A stretch of 64,000 bases of DNA from Bacillota bacterium (GTDB lineage Bacteria > Bacillota > Clostridia > Christensenellales > SZUA-584): assembly GCA_023406895.1 (NCBI GenBank), contig JAEXTV010000004.1, forward strand, positions 1 to 64,000, read 5' to 3'. The notes under the pieces are model-generated. The model was given only the letters and a program-made list of their open reading frames with translations, did not search any database and was not told the DNA's origin. A program made the translations under genes and the position numbers. Positions 22,983 to 32,215 of this stretch are shown in pieces (the stretch's first letter is position 1; every line of letters starts with the position of its first letter).

Positions 22983-24602
22983 TTATTCGGCCTGATACTG
23001 CGCGCGCAGCGCTTCCACCTCGGCATTCTCGATATACTCGTCGAAGCTCTCGCGCCGGTCGATCAGGAAGCCGGGCAGTATCTCGAGGATACGGTTGGAT
23101 ACCGTCTGCATGATCTGATGGTCGTGCGAGGTGAACAGCATCACGCCCCTAAATTCCGTCATGCCTTCGTTGAGCGCGGTAATCGCCTCAAGATCGAGAT
23201 GGTTGGTCGGTTCGTCCATTATCAGCACGTTTGCGCCCGAGAGCATCATTTTGGCAAGCATGCACCGCACCTTCTCGCCGCCCGAGAGCACCTTGGCCTG
23301 CTTCAATGCCTCCTCGCCCGAAAACAGCATGCGCCCAAGCCAACCGCGCACCGTGGCTTCGTATTTATCCTCGGAAAACTGACGCATCCAGTCCACCAGC
23401 GATAAGTCCACACCGTCGAAATACGCCGAGTTGTCAGCAGGCAAATACGCCTGAGATGTGGTCACGCCCCATTTGTACGTGCCTTCGTCGGGCTCCATCT
23501 CCCCCATGATAATCTGAAACAGTGTGGTGCGCGCCACCTCGTCCTTACCAGCGAACGCGATTTTGTCGCCGGGCTGTACGATGAAGCTCACGTTGTCGAG
23601 CACCTTGCGCCCGCCGATCGTTTTGCTGATGCCCTTGACTTCGAGGATATCGTTGCCCACCTCGCGGTCGGGCTTGAAATGCACAAAAGGATAGCGCCGT
23701 GATGACGGCGCGAAGTTGTCCATCTGCAGGTTGTCGAGCATCTTCTTGCGCGAAGTGGCCTGCTTGGATTTGGACGCGTTGGCGCTGAACCGCCGAATGA
23801 ACTCTTCAAGCTCTTTCACCTTTTGTTCGGTGCGCTTGCGTTCGTCCTTGAGCTGCCGCGCGGCCAGCTGCGTGTATTCGTACCAGAAATCGTAGTTGCC
23901 CACGTACATCTGTATCTTGCCGTAATCGATGTCCACAATGTGCGTGCACACCTTGTTTAAAAAGTGGCGGTCATGCGATACCACGATCACGGTGTTCTCA
24001 AAGTCCATCAGGAAGTTTTCGAGCCATGTGATAGCGTGCAGATCTAAGTTATTGGTCGGTTCGTCGAGCAGCAGGTTCTCGGGCTTCGCAAAAAGCGCCT
24101 GTGCAAGCAGCACCTTCACCTTTCGCGGGCCGTCGAGCTCCGCCATCTTCATCTCGTGATATTCGCCCGTAATGCCGAGGCCGTTTAATAGTATTTCCGC
24201 GTTCGATTCGGCGTCCCACCCATCGAGCTCGGAAAACTCGCCCTCAAGCTCCGCGAGCTTTAGGCCGTCGTCGTCGTTGAAATCTTCCTTGGCGTAAAGG
24301 GCATCCTTCTCCTTTATAATTTCATGCAGCCGCTTATGCCCCATGATGACCGTTTCGAGAACGGTGAACTCGTCGAACGCAAAATGGTCCTGCCGCAGGA
24401 CGGCGATGCGCTCGCCCGGCGTGACGGACACGTCACCGTTGTTGGGCTCGATATCGCCTGCGAGAATTTTCAGGAATGTGGATTTCCCGGTGCCGTTCGC
24501 ACCGATCAGCCCGTAGCAGTTGCCTGCTTGAAACTGAACACTGACGTTTTTAAATAGCGGCCGGCCGCCGTATTGAAGGGATACCCCTTGTGCACTGATC
24601 AT
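22983..24602 (-). CDS. ABC-F family ATPase (YkpA/YbiT-like) with one degenerate site
   Basis: A cytosolic ABC-F protein of 539 residues: two ATPase domains and no membrane segment, with a charged linker (about 245-280). Members act on ribosomes in translation control or antibiotic protection. Domain 1 has a normal Walker A (GANGTGKST, 34-42) but a broken signature (LDGPRKVK, 156-163). Domain 2 has a broken Walker A (GKDEVARTT, 352-360, lacking the catalytic-site lysine) but a normal signature (LSGGEKVR, 439-446). Both Walker B motifs with DEPTN(N/H)LD are intact. In head-to-tail pairing the two broken motifs belong to the same ATP site. It is monocistronic. Confidence 0.93.
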   Translation of the reverse strand: MISAQGVSLQYGGRPLFKNVSVQFQAGNCYGLIGANGTGKSTFLKILAGDIEPNNGDVSVTPGERIAVLRQDHFAFDEFTVLETVIMGHKRLHEIIKEKDALYAKEDFNDDDGLKLAELEGEFSELDGWDAESNAEILLNGLGITGEYHEMKMAELDGPRKVKVLLAQALFAKPENLLLDEPTNNLDLHAITWLENFLMDFENTVIVVSHDRHFLNKVCTHIVDIDYGKIQMYVGNYDFWYEYTQLAARQLKDERKRTEQKVKELEEFIRRFSANASKSKQATSRKKMLDNLQMDNFAPSSRRYPFVHFKPDREVGNDILEVKGISKTIGGRKVLDNVSFIVQPGDKIAFAGKDEVARTTLFQIIMGEMEPDEGTYKWGVTTSQAYLPADNSAYFDGVDLSLVDWMRQFSEDKYEATVRGWLGRMLFSGEEALKQAKVLSGGEKVRCMLAKMMLSGANVLIMDEPTNHLDLEAITALNEGMTEFRGVMLFTSHDHQIMQTVSNRILEILPGFLIDRRESFDEYIENAEVEALRAQYQAE

Positions 24603-24827
24603 TGATTAAAATTGTCTCCTCATTTAAATTGCGAGGTTTATGATAACATAGGATTAAGCTTTTGACAAACCCGCATAATAATTATCGATAAAAGCTCTTA
24701 ATCCATTTTAAAATCTATGCCGAAACAAGGGGATGATACCGAGCATTTTTGAGTGACTGTGGCGAAGCAACTGCTATACTTGCTGAACAGTATGATGAAA
24801 GAATAGCCCCGTGGATCACGTAAATGC

Positions 24828-25202
24828 TTATTTGTTCCATTCATATTCAGATGACAGTCCATTTGGGATGCTCGTCGTGTTTATTTCTCGAAAAATCATG
24901 CCTTCATTACAGTTTTCCAAATTTAAAACATCAACAATCCATTCATCAGATGATTGACCTTTTAATTTGCAAACATAAATTTTATCTCCATCATCCACGT
25001 AATAGCCTATACAATCGCCAACTTGCGATGGTTCAAAAGCGCAATACGGAACATATTCCTTTTCTCCGGATATAATTGACATATACCCATCATTATTTTT
25101 GATATCGAATACAACCGGTTTTTCCGGTAATTCCGTTTGTGAGCCGCAACCGAAAAGCAAAAGCATTAAAAAAACAGGTATGAGATAAATAATCCTCTTC
25201 AT
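24828..25202 (-). CDS. Small lipoprotein of unknown function
   Basis: A 124-residue predicted lipoprotein. The first 19 residues form a Lys/Arg-led hydrophobic signal ending in the lipobox LLFGC, so Cys19 would be lipidated and the protein attached outside the membrane. The rest contains mainly beta-strand-like polar sequence with four Cys. I recognise no family. Base composition looks more AT-rich than neighbours, consistent with recent acquisition or fast evolution. Confidence 0.7.
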   Translation of the reverse strand: MKRIIYLIPVFLMLLLFGCGSQTELPEKPVVFDIKNNDGYMSIISGEKEYVPYCAFEPSQVGDCIGYYVDDGDKIYVCKLKGQSSDEWIVDVLNLENCNEGMIFREINTTSIPNGLSSEYEWNK

Positions 25203-25394
25203 TTCTTATATGTCCTTTACTATCTAAAATAAGCTCAGAAACCGTTTGGTCGTCAGGCAGATAAGTTAAAACGCGTTTCTTTCTGCAAGTTTTCCAATCA
25301 AATCTTTGAGAAATGACATATCAATCTCATGATCTTTTATATACATGCAGTTATCGGGAATGGAATCATTCGCGCTTGCCGCCAAACGTTACAG

Positions 25395-26474
25395 TTAAAA
25401 ATACTGATAGTAGTTGCAGCGTATGCTGCCGTTGTAAAGCTTGCGTTTTTTCGTGGCGCGCTTGCCGAAGTACCGTTCAAAGTCATCGTCCGCCGTGATG
25501 ATGGATTTCTTGGGCGCGCTTGCAAACGCCTTGCCCATATCACTGTACAGCTTATGCACCTCATTGCGTTCCCCAAGCCGCACCGCATACGGCGGATTGG
25601 TCAGCACTGGGCAGCTGCGCGAAAAATTTCTCACATCCGCGTGAAAGAGTTTTAAATCCACGCCCGCCGCCTGTGCGTTTTTGCCCGCCGCACTGATCGC
25701 CTTCTTGTCGATGTCCGATGCAAATATCACAGGCATTTGCGTTCTGCGCTGCGCCGCTTCATCCCGCGCCGCGAGCCACGGTTTTTTAAAGCGCGGCCAG
25801 TTTTGTGCGTCAAAAGCGCGGCAGAGGCCGGGCGCGATATTTGCGCCAATCATCGCGGCTTCAATCGCAATCGTGCCAGAACCGCACATCGGGTCACAGA
25901 GCTCCCCGCCGTCCCAGCCGGACAGCATCACAAGCCCTGCCGCGAGCGTCTCGCGTATCGGTGCGGCCACGTTGGCCGCACGGAACCCGCGGCGATTCAG
26001 CCCCGTGCCGCTCGTATTGAGGCACACCGACACCTGATTGCGCAGTATCTTCACGTGTATGTCGTAACGGCTCCCCGTCTCAGGCAGAACGTTCACTTTG
26101 TGCGCCGCCATAAGCCGTGTGACCGCCGCCTTTTTGCTGATCGACTGAATGTCCGACACGCTGAAAAGCGTACTGCCCACGGCATCCGCATTGACCGGGA
26201 ACGCGGCATCCTTCGGGATAAAGTCTTCAAGCGACAGCGCGCGTACCCCTTCAAACAGCATATCAAACGTTGTTGCTTCAAAGGTGCCGAGCTCAATAAA
26301 CACCCTGTCCGCCGTTCGCAGCCAGAGGTTTGCCGCCGCGATAGCGGCTTCGTCGGCATCAAAATAAACGCGCGCGTCACGCGCGCTCACGCCGCCTGCT
26401 TTCAGTTTTTTGAGTTCCGTGGAAACAAGGGATTCGAGACCGAACGCGCACGACGCAAAACAGTTATAGGTCAT
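25395..26474 (-). CDS. THUMP-domain 23S rRNA (guanine-N2) methyltransferase-like
   Basis: A class I RNA methyltransferase of 359 residues related to RlmL/YpsC. Residues 1-155 form the N-terminal ferredoxin-like plus THUMP region. The catalytic part has the SAM motif LCDPMCGSGTIAIEAA and the NPPY motif (LTNPPYAVR) used by N-methyltransferases acting on a base amino group. It is the last gene of a four-gene operon, overlapping the HD gene by 11 bp. The exact rRNA position is inferred from family only. Confidence 0.88.
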   Translation of the reverse strand: MTYNCFASCAFGLESLVSTELKKLKAGGVSARDARVYFDADEAAIAAANLWLRTADRVFIELGTFEATTFDMLFEGVRALSLEDFIPKDAAFPVNADAVGSTLFSVSDIQSISKKAAVTRLMAAHKVNVLPETGSRYDIHVKILRNQVSVCLNTSGTGLNRRGFRAANVAAPIRETLAAGLVMLSGWDGGELCDPMCGSGTIAIEAAMIGANIAPGLCRAFDAQNWPRFKKPWLAARDEAAQRRTQMPVIFASDIDKKAISAAGKNAQAAGVDLKLFHADVRNFSRSCPVLTNPPYAVRLGERNEVHKLYSDMGKAFASAPKKSIITADDDFERYFGKRATKKRKLYNGSIRCNYYQYF

Positions 26475-27138
26475 TCGTTTCTTCCCATCTGTTGAGCTTC
26501 ACACCGTTGATATGCAGCGCGAAATTGCATCCAAGAAAACGCGCGCTCTTTTCGCACATCTGCATACGCGTTAAATAGATGCTTAAAAATTCCATCGGCG
26601 ACGCGTCGCTGTTCATCGTATAGTCCATCGCGATGGTGCCGTCTTTTACCGTCATATTGGTTGATTGTATGGAATAGTTGACGCGGTCATGGATATCGGT
26701 AGGCAAAAATTGTTTTTTTCTTACACGTGCGCGGTGGGCATCCACCTTGTCCGCGATGATCAGCGCCGCTGAAATATCGCTGACGGGAAGGCCTGTTTCC
26801 TCCTCGTGCGATCCCACCGCCGAGCAGATATCGCAGGCTTCCGATATATCCATGCCCATCTCACACAATATCGGAAACAACAGCGTCGCGCCGTTAAGCC
26901 CGTGCTGCTTTCTGTTCACCATGTTGCCCACATCGTGCACCCAGCCCGCAATCTTTGCAAGCTCCACGCACCGTTCACTTTTGCCAAGCTTTTCGAGAAC
27001 TTCCCCCGCAATACGGCTGACATAGCCGACATGCCTCGGGCCATGATCGGTATAGCCCATGACTTCCAGAACCTTATTGGCATGCTCCACGAGCACCTGT
27101 ATCTTATCGTTTTGCTTAATTTCCGCTAAAGTGATCAC
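26464..27138 (-). CDS. HD-domain phosphohydrolase
   Basis: A 224-residue protein with an HD-type metal site: GPRHVGYVSRIAG, then WVHDVGNM, then GSHEEE and DKVDAHRAR. Such proteins hydrolyse nucleotides or cyclic nucleotides. The substrate is unknown. The start is GTG at 27138, 5 nt after GGAGG and directly abutting the stop of the preceding gene, indicating coupling. Confidence 0.85.
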   Translation of the reverse strand: MITLAEIKQNDKIQVLVEHANKVLEVMGYTDHGPRHVGYVSRIAGEVLEKLGKSERCVELAKIAGWVHDVGNMVNRKQHGLNGATLLFPILCEMGMDISEACDICSAVGSHEEETGLPVSDISAALIIADKVDAHRARVRKKQFLPTDIHDRVNYSIQSTNMTVKDGTIAMDYTMNSDASPMEFLSIYLTRMQMCEKSARFLGCNFALHINGVKLNRWEETNDL

Positions 27139-27963
27139 TTAATCCTCCCTATTGATCAGAGATTCGTAGTCGCTGTCACCCGAAAAATCGCGGTCGATCA
27201 TCACGTCGCCGCCGAGAGCCTCCACTGCGTTTTTGATGCTGATATAATCAAAATACTTGAGGCCGTCCTGCCGCAGTGCTTCTTCCAGATAGGGCAGCGC
27301 TTTATCACAGCCCAGCTTGCCAAGGCAGCTCGCATAAAACGCCTTATTGGTATCACTGTAAAGAAACCTTTCCAGCGCCAGCTCATAGGAACGTTCGTCA
27401 TATGGCATATCCGCGAGGATATCGAGAAAACAGTCGGACGCGTAGCCCGATGTGGCCGATTCGTACGCGGATATCACCTTGTCAATATAATCCTGTCCCG
27501 CGTTTTTGAGTTCCTCCACACACGCCTCGGAAAAATCGCTGGGCTCCGCCGCAGCCGCCACCACGTCTATATAATATGCAAACGGGCGCGGCATGTCCAT
27601 CTCTTCTATCAGTTTGGCCACAGTGGTGCGGATCTCATCGCTTTTTTCGCCTTCATAATTCTGCATCAGCGCAATCAGCAACGGATGTGTGGCCTCGCTG
27701 CTGTCGGCAATTCGGTTCAGAAGCGGCCCCGGAATTGACATGTCGGAAAGCAAATACAGCCCGAGTTCCGCCACAAGCTGCCCCGGATCCATCGCATCAA
27801 AAAAGCTGTTTGGTGATTGTCCGTCCAGCCAGTCTTTCGGGCTGGCGAGCCAACTTAAATAAAGCTCCGGTGCCTGCTCCTCGATTTCATCTTCACTCAA
27901 GCCGCTGCTGTGCAGGTATTTGTGCAGATATTCAGAGAAACGTTTTTCAAAATCAATCAGCAT
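27139..27963 (-). CDS. HEAT-repeat-like protein of unknown function
   Basis: A 274-residue acidic, almost entirely helical protein. Repeating helical pairs in the C-terminal half (for example FYASCLGKLGCDKALPYLEEALR) look like HEAT or TPR-like repeats. No catalytic motif or signal is visible. It begins 11 bases after the TPR gene and is coupled to the HD gene, so it may serve as a scaffold for them. The assignment rests on pattern only. Confidence 0.65.
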   Translation of the reverse strand: MLIDFEKRFSEYLHKYLHSSGLSEDEIEEQAPELYLSWLASPKDWLDGQSPNSFFDAMDPGQLVAELGLYLLSDMSIPGPLLNRIADSSEATHPLLIALMQNYEGEKSDEIRTTVAKLIEEMDMPRPFAYYIDVVAAAAEPSDFSEACVEELKNAGQDYIDKVISAYESATSGYASDCFLDILADMPYDERSYELALERFLYSDTNKAFYASCLGKLGCDKALPYLEEALRQDGLKYFDYISIKNAVEALGGDVMIDRDFSGDSDYESLINRED

Positions 27964-27974
27964 ACACGCTCACC

Positions 27975-29669
27975 TTACTCTTCGCTGCCGAAAAGCATCT
28001 GGTAATACTTGTTCAGCGTTTTCGGAGATATGTTGTAAATCTCCACCAGTTCCGCCTTGGACGGAATATCATACTCATTCTTGTCTTCGCAGGTGCGCAG
28101 TTCGAGCACCGCGGCAAACGCGTCGAATGAACGGATCCATTTGCCCTCATCCTTGCGTCCCTTAACCACCGACAGCATCAGTTCCACACCCGATGTGACA
28201 AACTCGTCATTATAGCGCGGCCGGGTGTGCCCGATAAAACTTGTGAGCGCATCGGCATAATGCCGCGGCAGCTTCTTTAAATCTTCCGACACCGTTCCCA
28301 CACGCACTTCCGCAATGGACCCTTTGATATACGCCACATACGGCTCCTTCGCGCCCATCTTTTTCAGGTACATAAATACGTCGTTTTTAATTTCATCCGT
28401 TTCCGCACTTTTTAGTAAAAAGTCGCGGAAAATTTCTTCAACTTTTTCATCGGAGAACATGCTCATGATTTCCAGCACGATCTTTTTGATATATTCGTCG
28501 CCGTAATGCAGACCCCAGAAAATGATCGACTTGAAGAATTCGTCACTCTCCCATTTGTCCTTAAGGCTGCCGTTTTTTTGCTTCAGACATTCGTTGAGAT
28601 AACCGATACGGCGTTTGATCTCATCAAACTGAACCTGATACACATATTCGAGTTCTTTAATCGCACCGTTTGCCTTGGCCTGTTCCGCGAGGGCTTTGTA
28701 GTAATGCGCAAGGCTGTTGTTCGGGTCTATCTTGAGTATCTTCACGAAGCTTGAAAGCGCTTCGGCATACAATCCGCTGTTGTAAGCGGCAAGGCCGCAA
28801 AAATGCAGTATCCTCAAATCGTACGGCTGAAACGATACGATTTTTAAAAACATCTGATACGCTTTTTGATGATACCCGAGCTCGCAGTAAGTGAGCGCGA
28901 TTTTGTGCATATCATCCGGCTCTGTTTCCCCGAGGCTGTCGAGCTTCTGCAGATACACAGCGGCGTTGGCGTGATCGTTCATATCCGCATAAAACAGCGC
29001 GAGATTGCAGCAGGCGTGCAGATTGAGCGGCTGCGTGTTCAGCACGCGTTTGGAAAGCGCCACCGCTTCCGATTTGCGGCCCTCAAAGAAATAGGCCAGT
29101 GCCAGATTGTTCATTGCGCTGATCATCGTATCGTCGCGGGCAACCACCTTTTCCAAATGCAGGATTGCGTTTTTATAGTCGCCTTTGTCGAGGAACTGTT
29201 TGCCTTCAAAGGCCTGTTCATACATCATACGACGGCTGATATCATGAAGTGCGCCCTCGTCCTCATAGTCTTCCTCATCCATAATATCAAAAAGCTCGTC
29301 GATATCCTCGGCATATTCGCCATCCGGATCGACCGCAAGATATTGTTCAAACGCTTCATCCGCAAGCTCGTAGTTTTTTAGGCCCATATAGTTGCACCCG
29401 AGTGCAAAAAGGCATTCGGTGGGTGTATTTCCGTATTTCGCAATCTTCAGCAGCACATCGTTCGACTCGGCGTAAAGGCCCATCTCCGAGTAAATCTGCG
29501 CGATACTCAAAAGATAATCCACGTTCTCGGGTTCCATGCCCAGCACGCAGCGGTAAAGGGCGAGCGCTTCAAGGAAATTCCCCGCGTCGATATGTTTCTC
29601 CGCCTTTTTTATATAAAACTCTGCCGGTTGATGAAAGCTGAGTATTTTGCTGTTTTTGTTGTTCTTCAT
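27975..29669 (-). CDS. TPR-repeat protein
   Basis: A 564-residue cytosolic protein with about eight tetratricopeptide repeats between residues 15 and 340 (for example ALALYRCVLGMEPENVDYLLSIAQIYSEMG and ALSSFVKILKIDPNNSLAHYYKALAEQ). The remaining 220 residues form a helical domain ending in NKYYQMLFGSEE with a SKAELVEIYNISPKTLNKYY segment that looks like a helix-turn-helix. It leads a four-gene operon. TPRs mediate protein contacts; the partner is not evident. Confidence 0.85.
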   Translation of the reverse strand: MKNNKNSKILSFHQPAEFYIKKAEKHIDAGNFLEALALYRCVLGMEPENVDYLLSIAQIYSEMGLYAESNDVLLKIAKYGNTPTECLFALGCNYMGLKNYELADEAFEQYLAVDPDGEYAEDIDELFDIMDEEDYEDEGALHDISRRMMYEQAFEGKQFLDKGDYKNAILHLEKVVARDDTMISAMNNLALAYFFEGRKSEAVALSKRVLNTQPLNLHACCNLALFYADMNDHANAAVYLQKLDSLGETEPDDMHKIALTYCELGYHQKAYQMFLKIVSFQPYDLRILHFCGLAAYNSGLYAEALSSFVKILKIDPNNSLAHYYKALAEQAKANGAIKELEYVYQVQFDEIKRRIGYLNECLKQKNGSLKDKWESDEFFKSIIFWGLHYGDEYIKKIVLEIMSMFSDEKVEEIFRDFLLKSAETDEIKNDVFMYLKKMGAKEPYVAYIKGSIAEVRVGTVSEDLKKLPRHYADALTSFIGHTRPRYNDEFVTSGVELMLSVVKGRKDEGKWIRSFDAFAAVLELRTCEDKNEYDIPSKAELVEIYNISPKTLNKYYQMLFGSEE

Positions 29670-29722
29670 TGATTCTCCTCTGTGTGATTATACCATATCT
29701 GGCGCCAAAATGACCATAACCG

Positions 29723-30448
29723 TTATTTGCGGCAGACAAATTGAGCACGCTGTGCCGTATCTGTACAGGGGCTCTTTGTTAAAAATTCATAAGCATCGAC
29801 GGTGCTGAAACCGGCCTGCTTTATAATACGGCGAACGGCATCTGTTTCATGCGCATACTGAACGTGCGTCTCACTGAACCTCTCAAACATAGTTCCATTC
29901 CTTAAAAAGAGCGTCAAGTCCATCAACAATGTACCCGATTGCGCGTCAAATTGGTTTTTCCACAGGCATGTCACATCGTCCGAATCGTCAAAGTAGATCT
30001 GTCCGTCCATTGACAAAAGCTTTGCCTTGGTGCTGATATCAAAAAGCAGCAGCCCGCCGTTTTTTAGCGCGCGGTATGCACAGTCCGCGAACTGCCCAAG
30101 CCCCTGCGCATCGATATAATTCACGCCGTCGCACGCGCTGACCACCGCATCAGCTTTTCTGCCCGCCTCAAAGCTGCGCATATCCTGCTGAACAAATGTG
30201 ATGTCTCGTCCGGTCTCGCGCGCCGTCTGCGCTGCTTCACGCAGCATATCGGCAGATATATCCGACGCCACAATGTCGCAGCCAAGGTCGTACAGACGGC
30301 ATGTTAAACTGCCCGTGCCGCATGATGTTTCATAGACACGCGCACCGCTTTTGTCTATCAGGCTATGGATGTATGCCGCCCATGTGTCGTAATCCACGTC
30401 CGACATGAGTTCGTTGTATGTTTTGGCAAGAAACCTGTAAGCGTTCAA
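29723..30448 (-). CDS. Class I SAM-dependent methyltransferase (YqeM-like)
   Basis: About 241 residues. Motif I is VYETSCGTGSLTCRL, then DISADML, motif QQDMRSF, and DGVNYI, which together resemble the YqeM/small-molecule methyltransferase group often next to ribosome-related genes. The start is TTG 30448, 5-6 nt after GGAGG, giving a normal N terminus (MNAYRFLAKTYNELMSDVDYDTWAAY); TTG 30460 overlaps the site. It lies 53 bases upstream of the TPR gene on the same strand. The substrate is unknown. Confidence 0.85.
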   Translation of the reverse strand: MNAYRFLAKTYNELMSDVDYDTWAAYIHSLIDKSGARVYETSCGTGSLTCRLYDLGCDIVASDISADMLREAAQTARETGRDITFVQQDMRSFEAGRKADAVVSACDGVNYIDAQGLGQFADCAYRALKNGGLLLFDISTKAKLLSMDGQIYFDDSDDVTCLWKNQFDAQSGTLLMDLTLFLRNGTMFERFSETHVQYAHETDAVRRIIKQAGFSTVDAYEFLTKSPCTDTAQRAQFVCRK

Positions 30449-30692
30449 AAAAGCCTCCAATCCGCCCAGTTTTCAAATACTATACTATACAGCCGATTTT
30501 TACACAACCCAGCTTAATGCAATCTCAACGATTTAAACCCTGTATCACTTCAGCACGCATAACAAAGTGTATCATCTTCCTGAGTCTGCCGTCCCGCGAT
30601 GATATCAAAATATGGCACGTCTGCTCTTTCGTGTTTATTTTTGATTAATTTTATGTTAATTTTTTTATATAAACCATACAAAGGAGACCATT

Positions 30693-31784
30693 ATGTATTG
30701 TAGAATATGCGGGAAACAGATTCCTGACAACAGTGCTTTTTGCTCCAATTGCGGAACGGCTCAAGCCGGCTCGTCTGCATCGGCTGCGACTCCTACATCT
30801 GCTGCTCCTACGCCTGCTAAGCCTATGTCAGCGGCTGATTCTATACCAACTCCTGCCGTGCCGGCTTCACCGGCCCCTGCACCTGCAGCCTCTGCGCCGC
30901 CGGAACCGCCCTCCTGGTACACACCTCAGCCATTTGCAGCGTTTGGCGCTGCAGCTCCGGCCGTAAAACCAGCCACCCGCAAGAAAAACACATCCACGCT
31001 GATATTTGCCGCCATAGCCGTGCTGCTTGCAGCGGCGCTTGTACTGTCGTTCCTCGGTATACTGCCGTCACCGTTTGGAATATCCGCCGCATCATCTCCC
31101 GCTGCGTCTTCTCCTGCCACAGCTTCAAAAGGTTTTGATACGCCTGAAGATGCGATTGAAAGCTTTGTCGGATACCTCAAAGCCGGTGACTACGACGGAA
31201 CCTTAAGCACATGCGCCATCAACAGTATGGCAAGCGGCTTTGACTATAAAAAGTATGCGGAACGCCTGTCGGTGCTCCCCCCGATCGCAATGGCGGGTAT
31301 GCCTTCCGACTATGCGCAATATGTAAAATACAACGCTTTGAAAAACACGCTGACTGTGATGAACCAGATGATCGCCTTTACCGTCTCCTTCAGCCTTTCC
31401 GAGGATAACAGCGGCATCATCAACGGCATGACCACAATGCTGGAAGACGGGCAGTTTCCTGATGGATTGATAGAAGATCTGAATCCGGATATTCTGGAGT
31501 CTCTGGAGATCGTTGATATCGCCAAAACAAGCCTTCACGATACCCCTACAAACCGCGAAAATCAGAAAAAGCAAGCGGAAACGTATGGCGCGGACGACAT
31601 CCAGTTCAGATCGGTGCTCTACAAATACATGGGCAGCTATTATGTCGGCGGCTTTACGCTGATTGAATACAACGGCAGATGGCAGGTCCAGAATATGTCT
31701 GATCCTATCGCGGGTATTTCCGCATTCGGAACGCCGATACCCGTGTCTGACAAGTCAGAGTTTCAAAGCCTACTCGGCTATTAA
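30693..31784 (+). CDS. Zinc-ribbon single-pass membrane protein
   Basis: A 363-residue protein. An N-terminal zinc ribbon (CRICGKQIP...CSNCG) is followed by an Ala/Pro/Ser-rich linker (about residues 25-95), one transmembrane helix (about 107-127), and an extracytoplasmic domain of about 215 residues beginning FDTPEDAIESFVGYLKAGDYDG, like DUF4878/lumazine-type folds. GGAG lies upstream of ATG 30693. The zinc ribbon inside and folded domain outside suggest signal relay or envelope anchoring. No precise role is known. Confidence 0.8.
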   Translation: MYCRICGKQIPDNSAFCSNCGTAQAGSSASAATPTSAAPTPAKPMSAADSIPTPAVPASPAPAPAASAPPEPPSWYTPQPFAAFGAAAPAVKPATRKKNTSTLIFAAIAVLLAAALVLSFLGILPSPFGISAASSPAASSPATASKGFDTPEDAIESFVGYLKAGDYDGTLSTCAINSMASGFDYKKYAERLSVLPPIAMAGMPSDYAQYVKYNALKNTLTVMNQMIAFTVSFSLSEDNSGIINGMTTMLEDGQFPDGLIEDLNPDILESLEIVDIAKTSLHDTPTNRENQKKQAETYGADDIQFRSVLYKYMGSYYVGGFTLIEYNGRWQVQNMSDPIAGISAFGTPIPVSDKSEFQSLLGY

Positions 31785-31808
31785 TTATATCTTTAAACGA
31801 AGTATAGG

Positions 31809-31847
31809 CTGAAGCCTGTGTGCTCATTCATAGGCTTCAGTCTTTTT
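31809..31847 (+). terminator. Terminator after zinc-ribbon gene
   Basis: CTGAAGCCT (31809-31817) and AGGCTTCAG (31832-31840) form a perfect 9-bp stem, followed by TCTTTTTC. Confidence 0.85.
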
Positions 31848-31887
31848 CTGGAGGTGTGTAAATTTTATCACTGCTCTTTCGCCTAGG

Positions 31888-31916
31888 TTGACGAACACTG
31901 CCTGCAATGTTATAAT
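31888..31916 (+). promoter_or_regulatory. Promoter of lysine operon
   Basis: TTGACG (31888-31893) and TATAAT (31911-31916) are separated by 17 bp, about 20 bases upstream of the lysine aptamer. Confidence 0.85.
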
Positions 31917-31936
31917 CATACTCACGAATACCATTA

Positions 31937-32074
31937 CAGTTTGAGGCGCGGTTTTCAAGAGTATCTGTGCAGAGGCAGCGGGTGCCCGTGAAGCACAAGA
32001 AAAAGGGGAAACTGCCGAAGGAAAACCGTCCGTGAAGGTTTTGCCTGGGGGTATGGCGAACAGCCATGCAACTG
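31937..32074 (+). ncRNA. Lysine riboswitch (L box) aptamer
   Basis: The conserved landmarks of the lysine riboswitch occur in order: GAGGCGCGGTTTTCAAGAGTA (split here as GAGGCGCG and CAAGAGTA), AAAAAGGGGAAACTGCCGAAG, CTGGGGGTATGG and a closing AACTGCC. P1 can form from CAGTT (31937-31941) and AACTG (32070-32074). The known lysC element has GAGGTGCG, CAAGAGTA, AAGGGGAGCGTCGCCGAAG and GCTGGCCGTGCA at the same places. It precedes asd-dapA-dapB, so lysine should lower expression. Confidence 0.94.
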
Positions 32075-32143
32075 CCGTCTCGATTGACGGAGCGCTGCTG
32101 TAGTCCGGCATTGCATTTTGTGTTTTGCGGTATTATAACGGTG

Positions 32144-32175
32144 GTGCGCTATTATGTGGTATGCGCACTATTTTT
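32144..32175 (+). terminator. Riboswitch attenuator hairpin
   Basis: GTGCGC (32144-32149) and GCGCAC (32163-32168) form a 6-bp stem followed by TATTTTTGT, 40 bases upstream of the asd start. It is the probable lysine-induced terminator. The competing antiterminator pairing was not resolved by eye. Confidence 0.65.
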
Positions 32176-32215
32176 GTATAAAAATCATTTTATATATAAT
32201 TTGGAGGTCAGACCG

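Noticed and set aside
24603..24827. An antibiotic-type attenuator leader before the ABC-F gene
   Set aside because: I saw no leader peptide with ribosome binding site nor a terminator/antiterminator pair in this gap.
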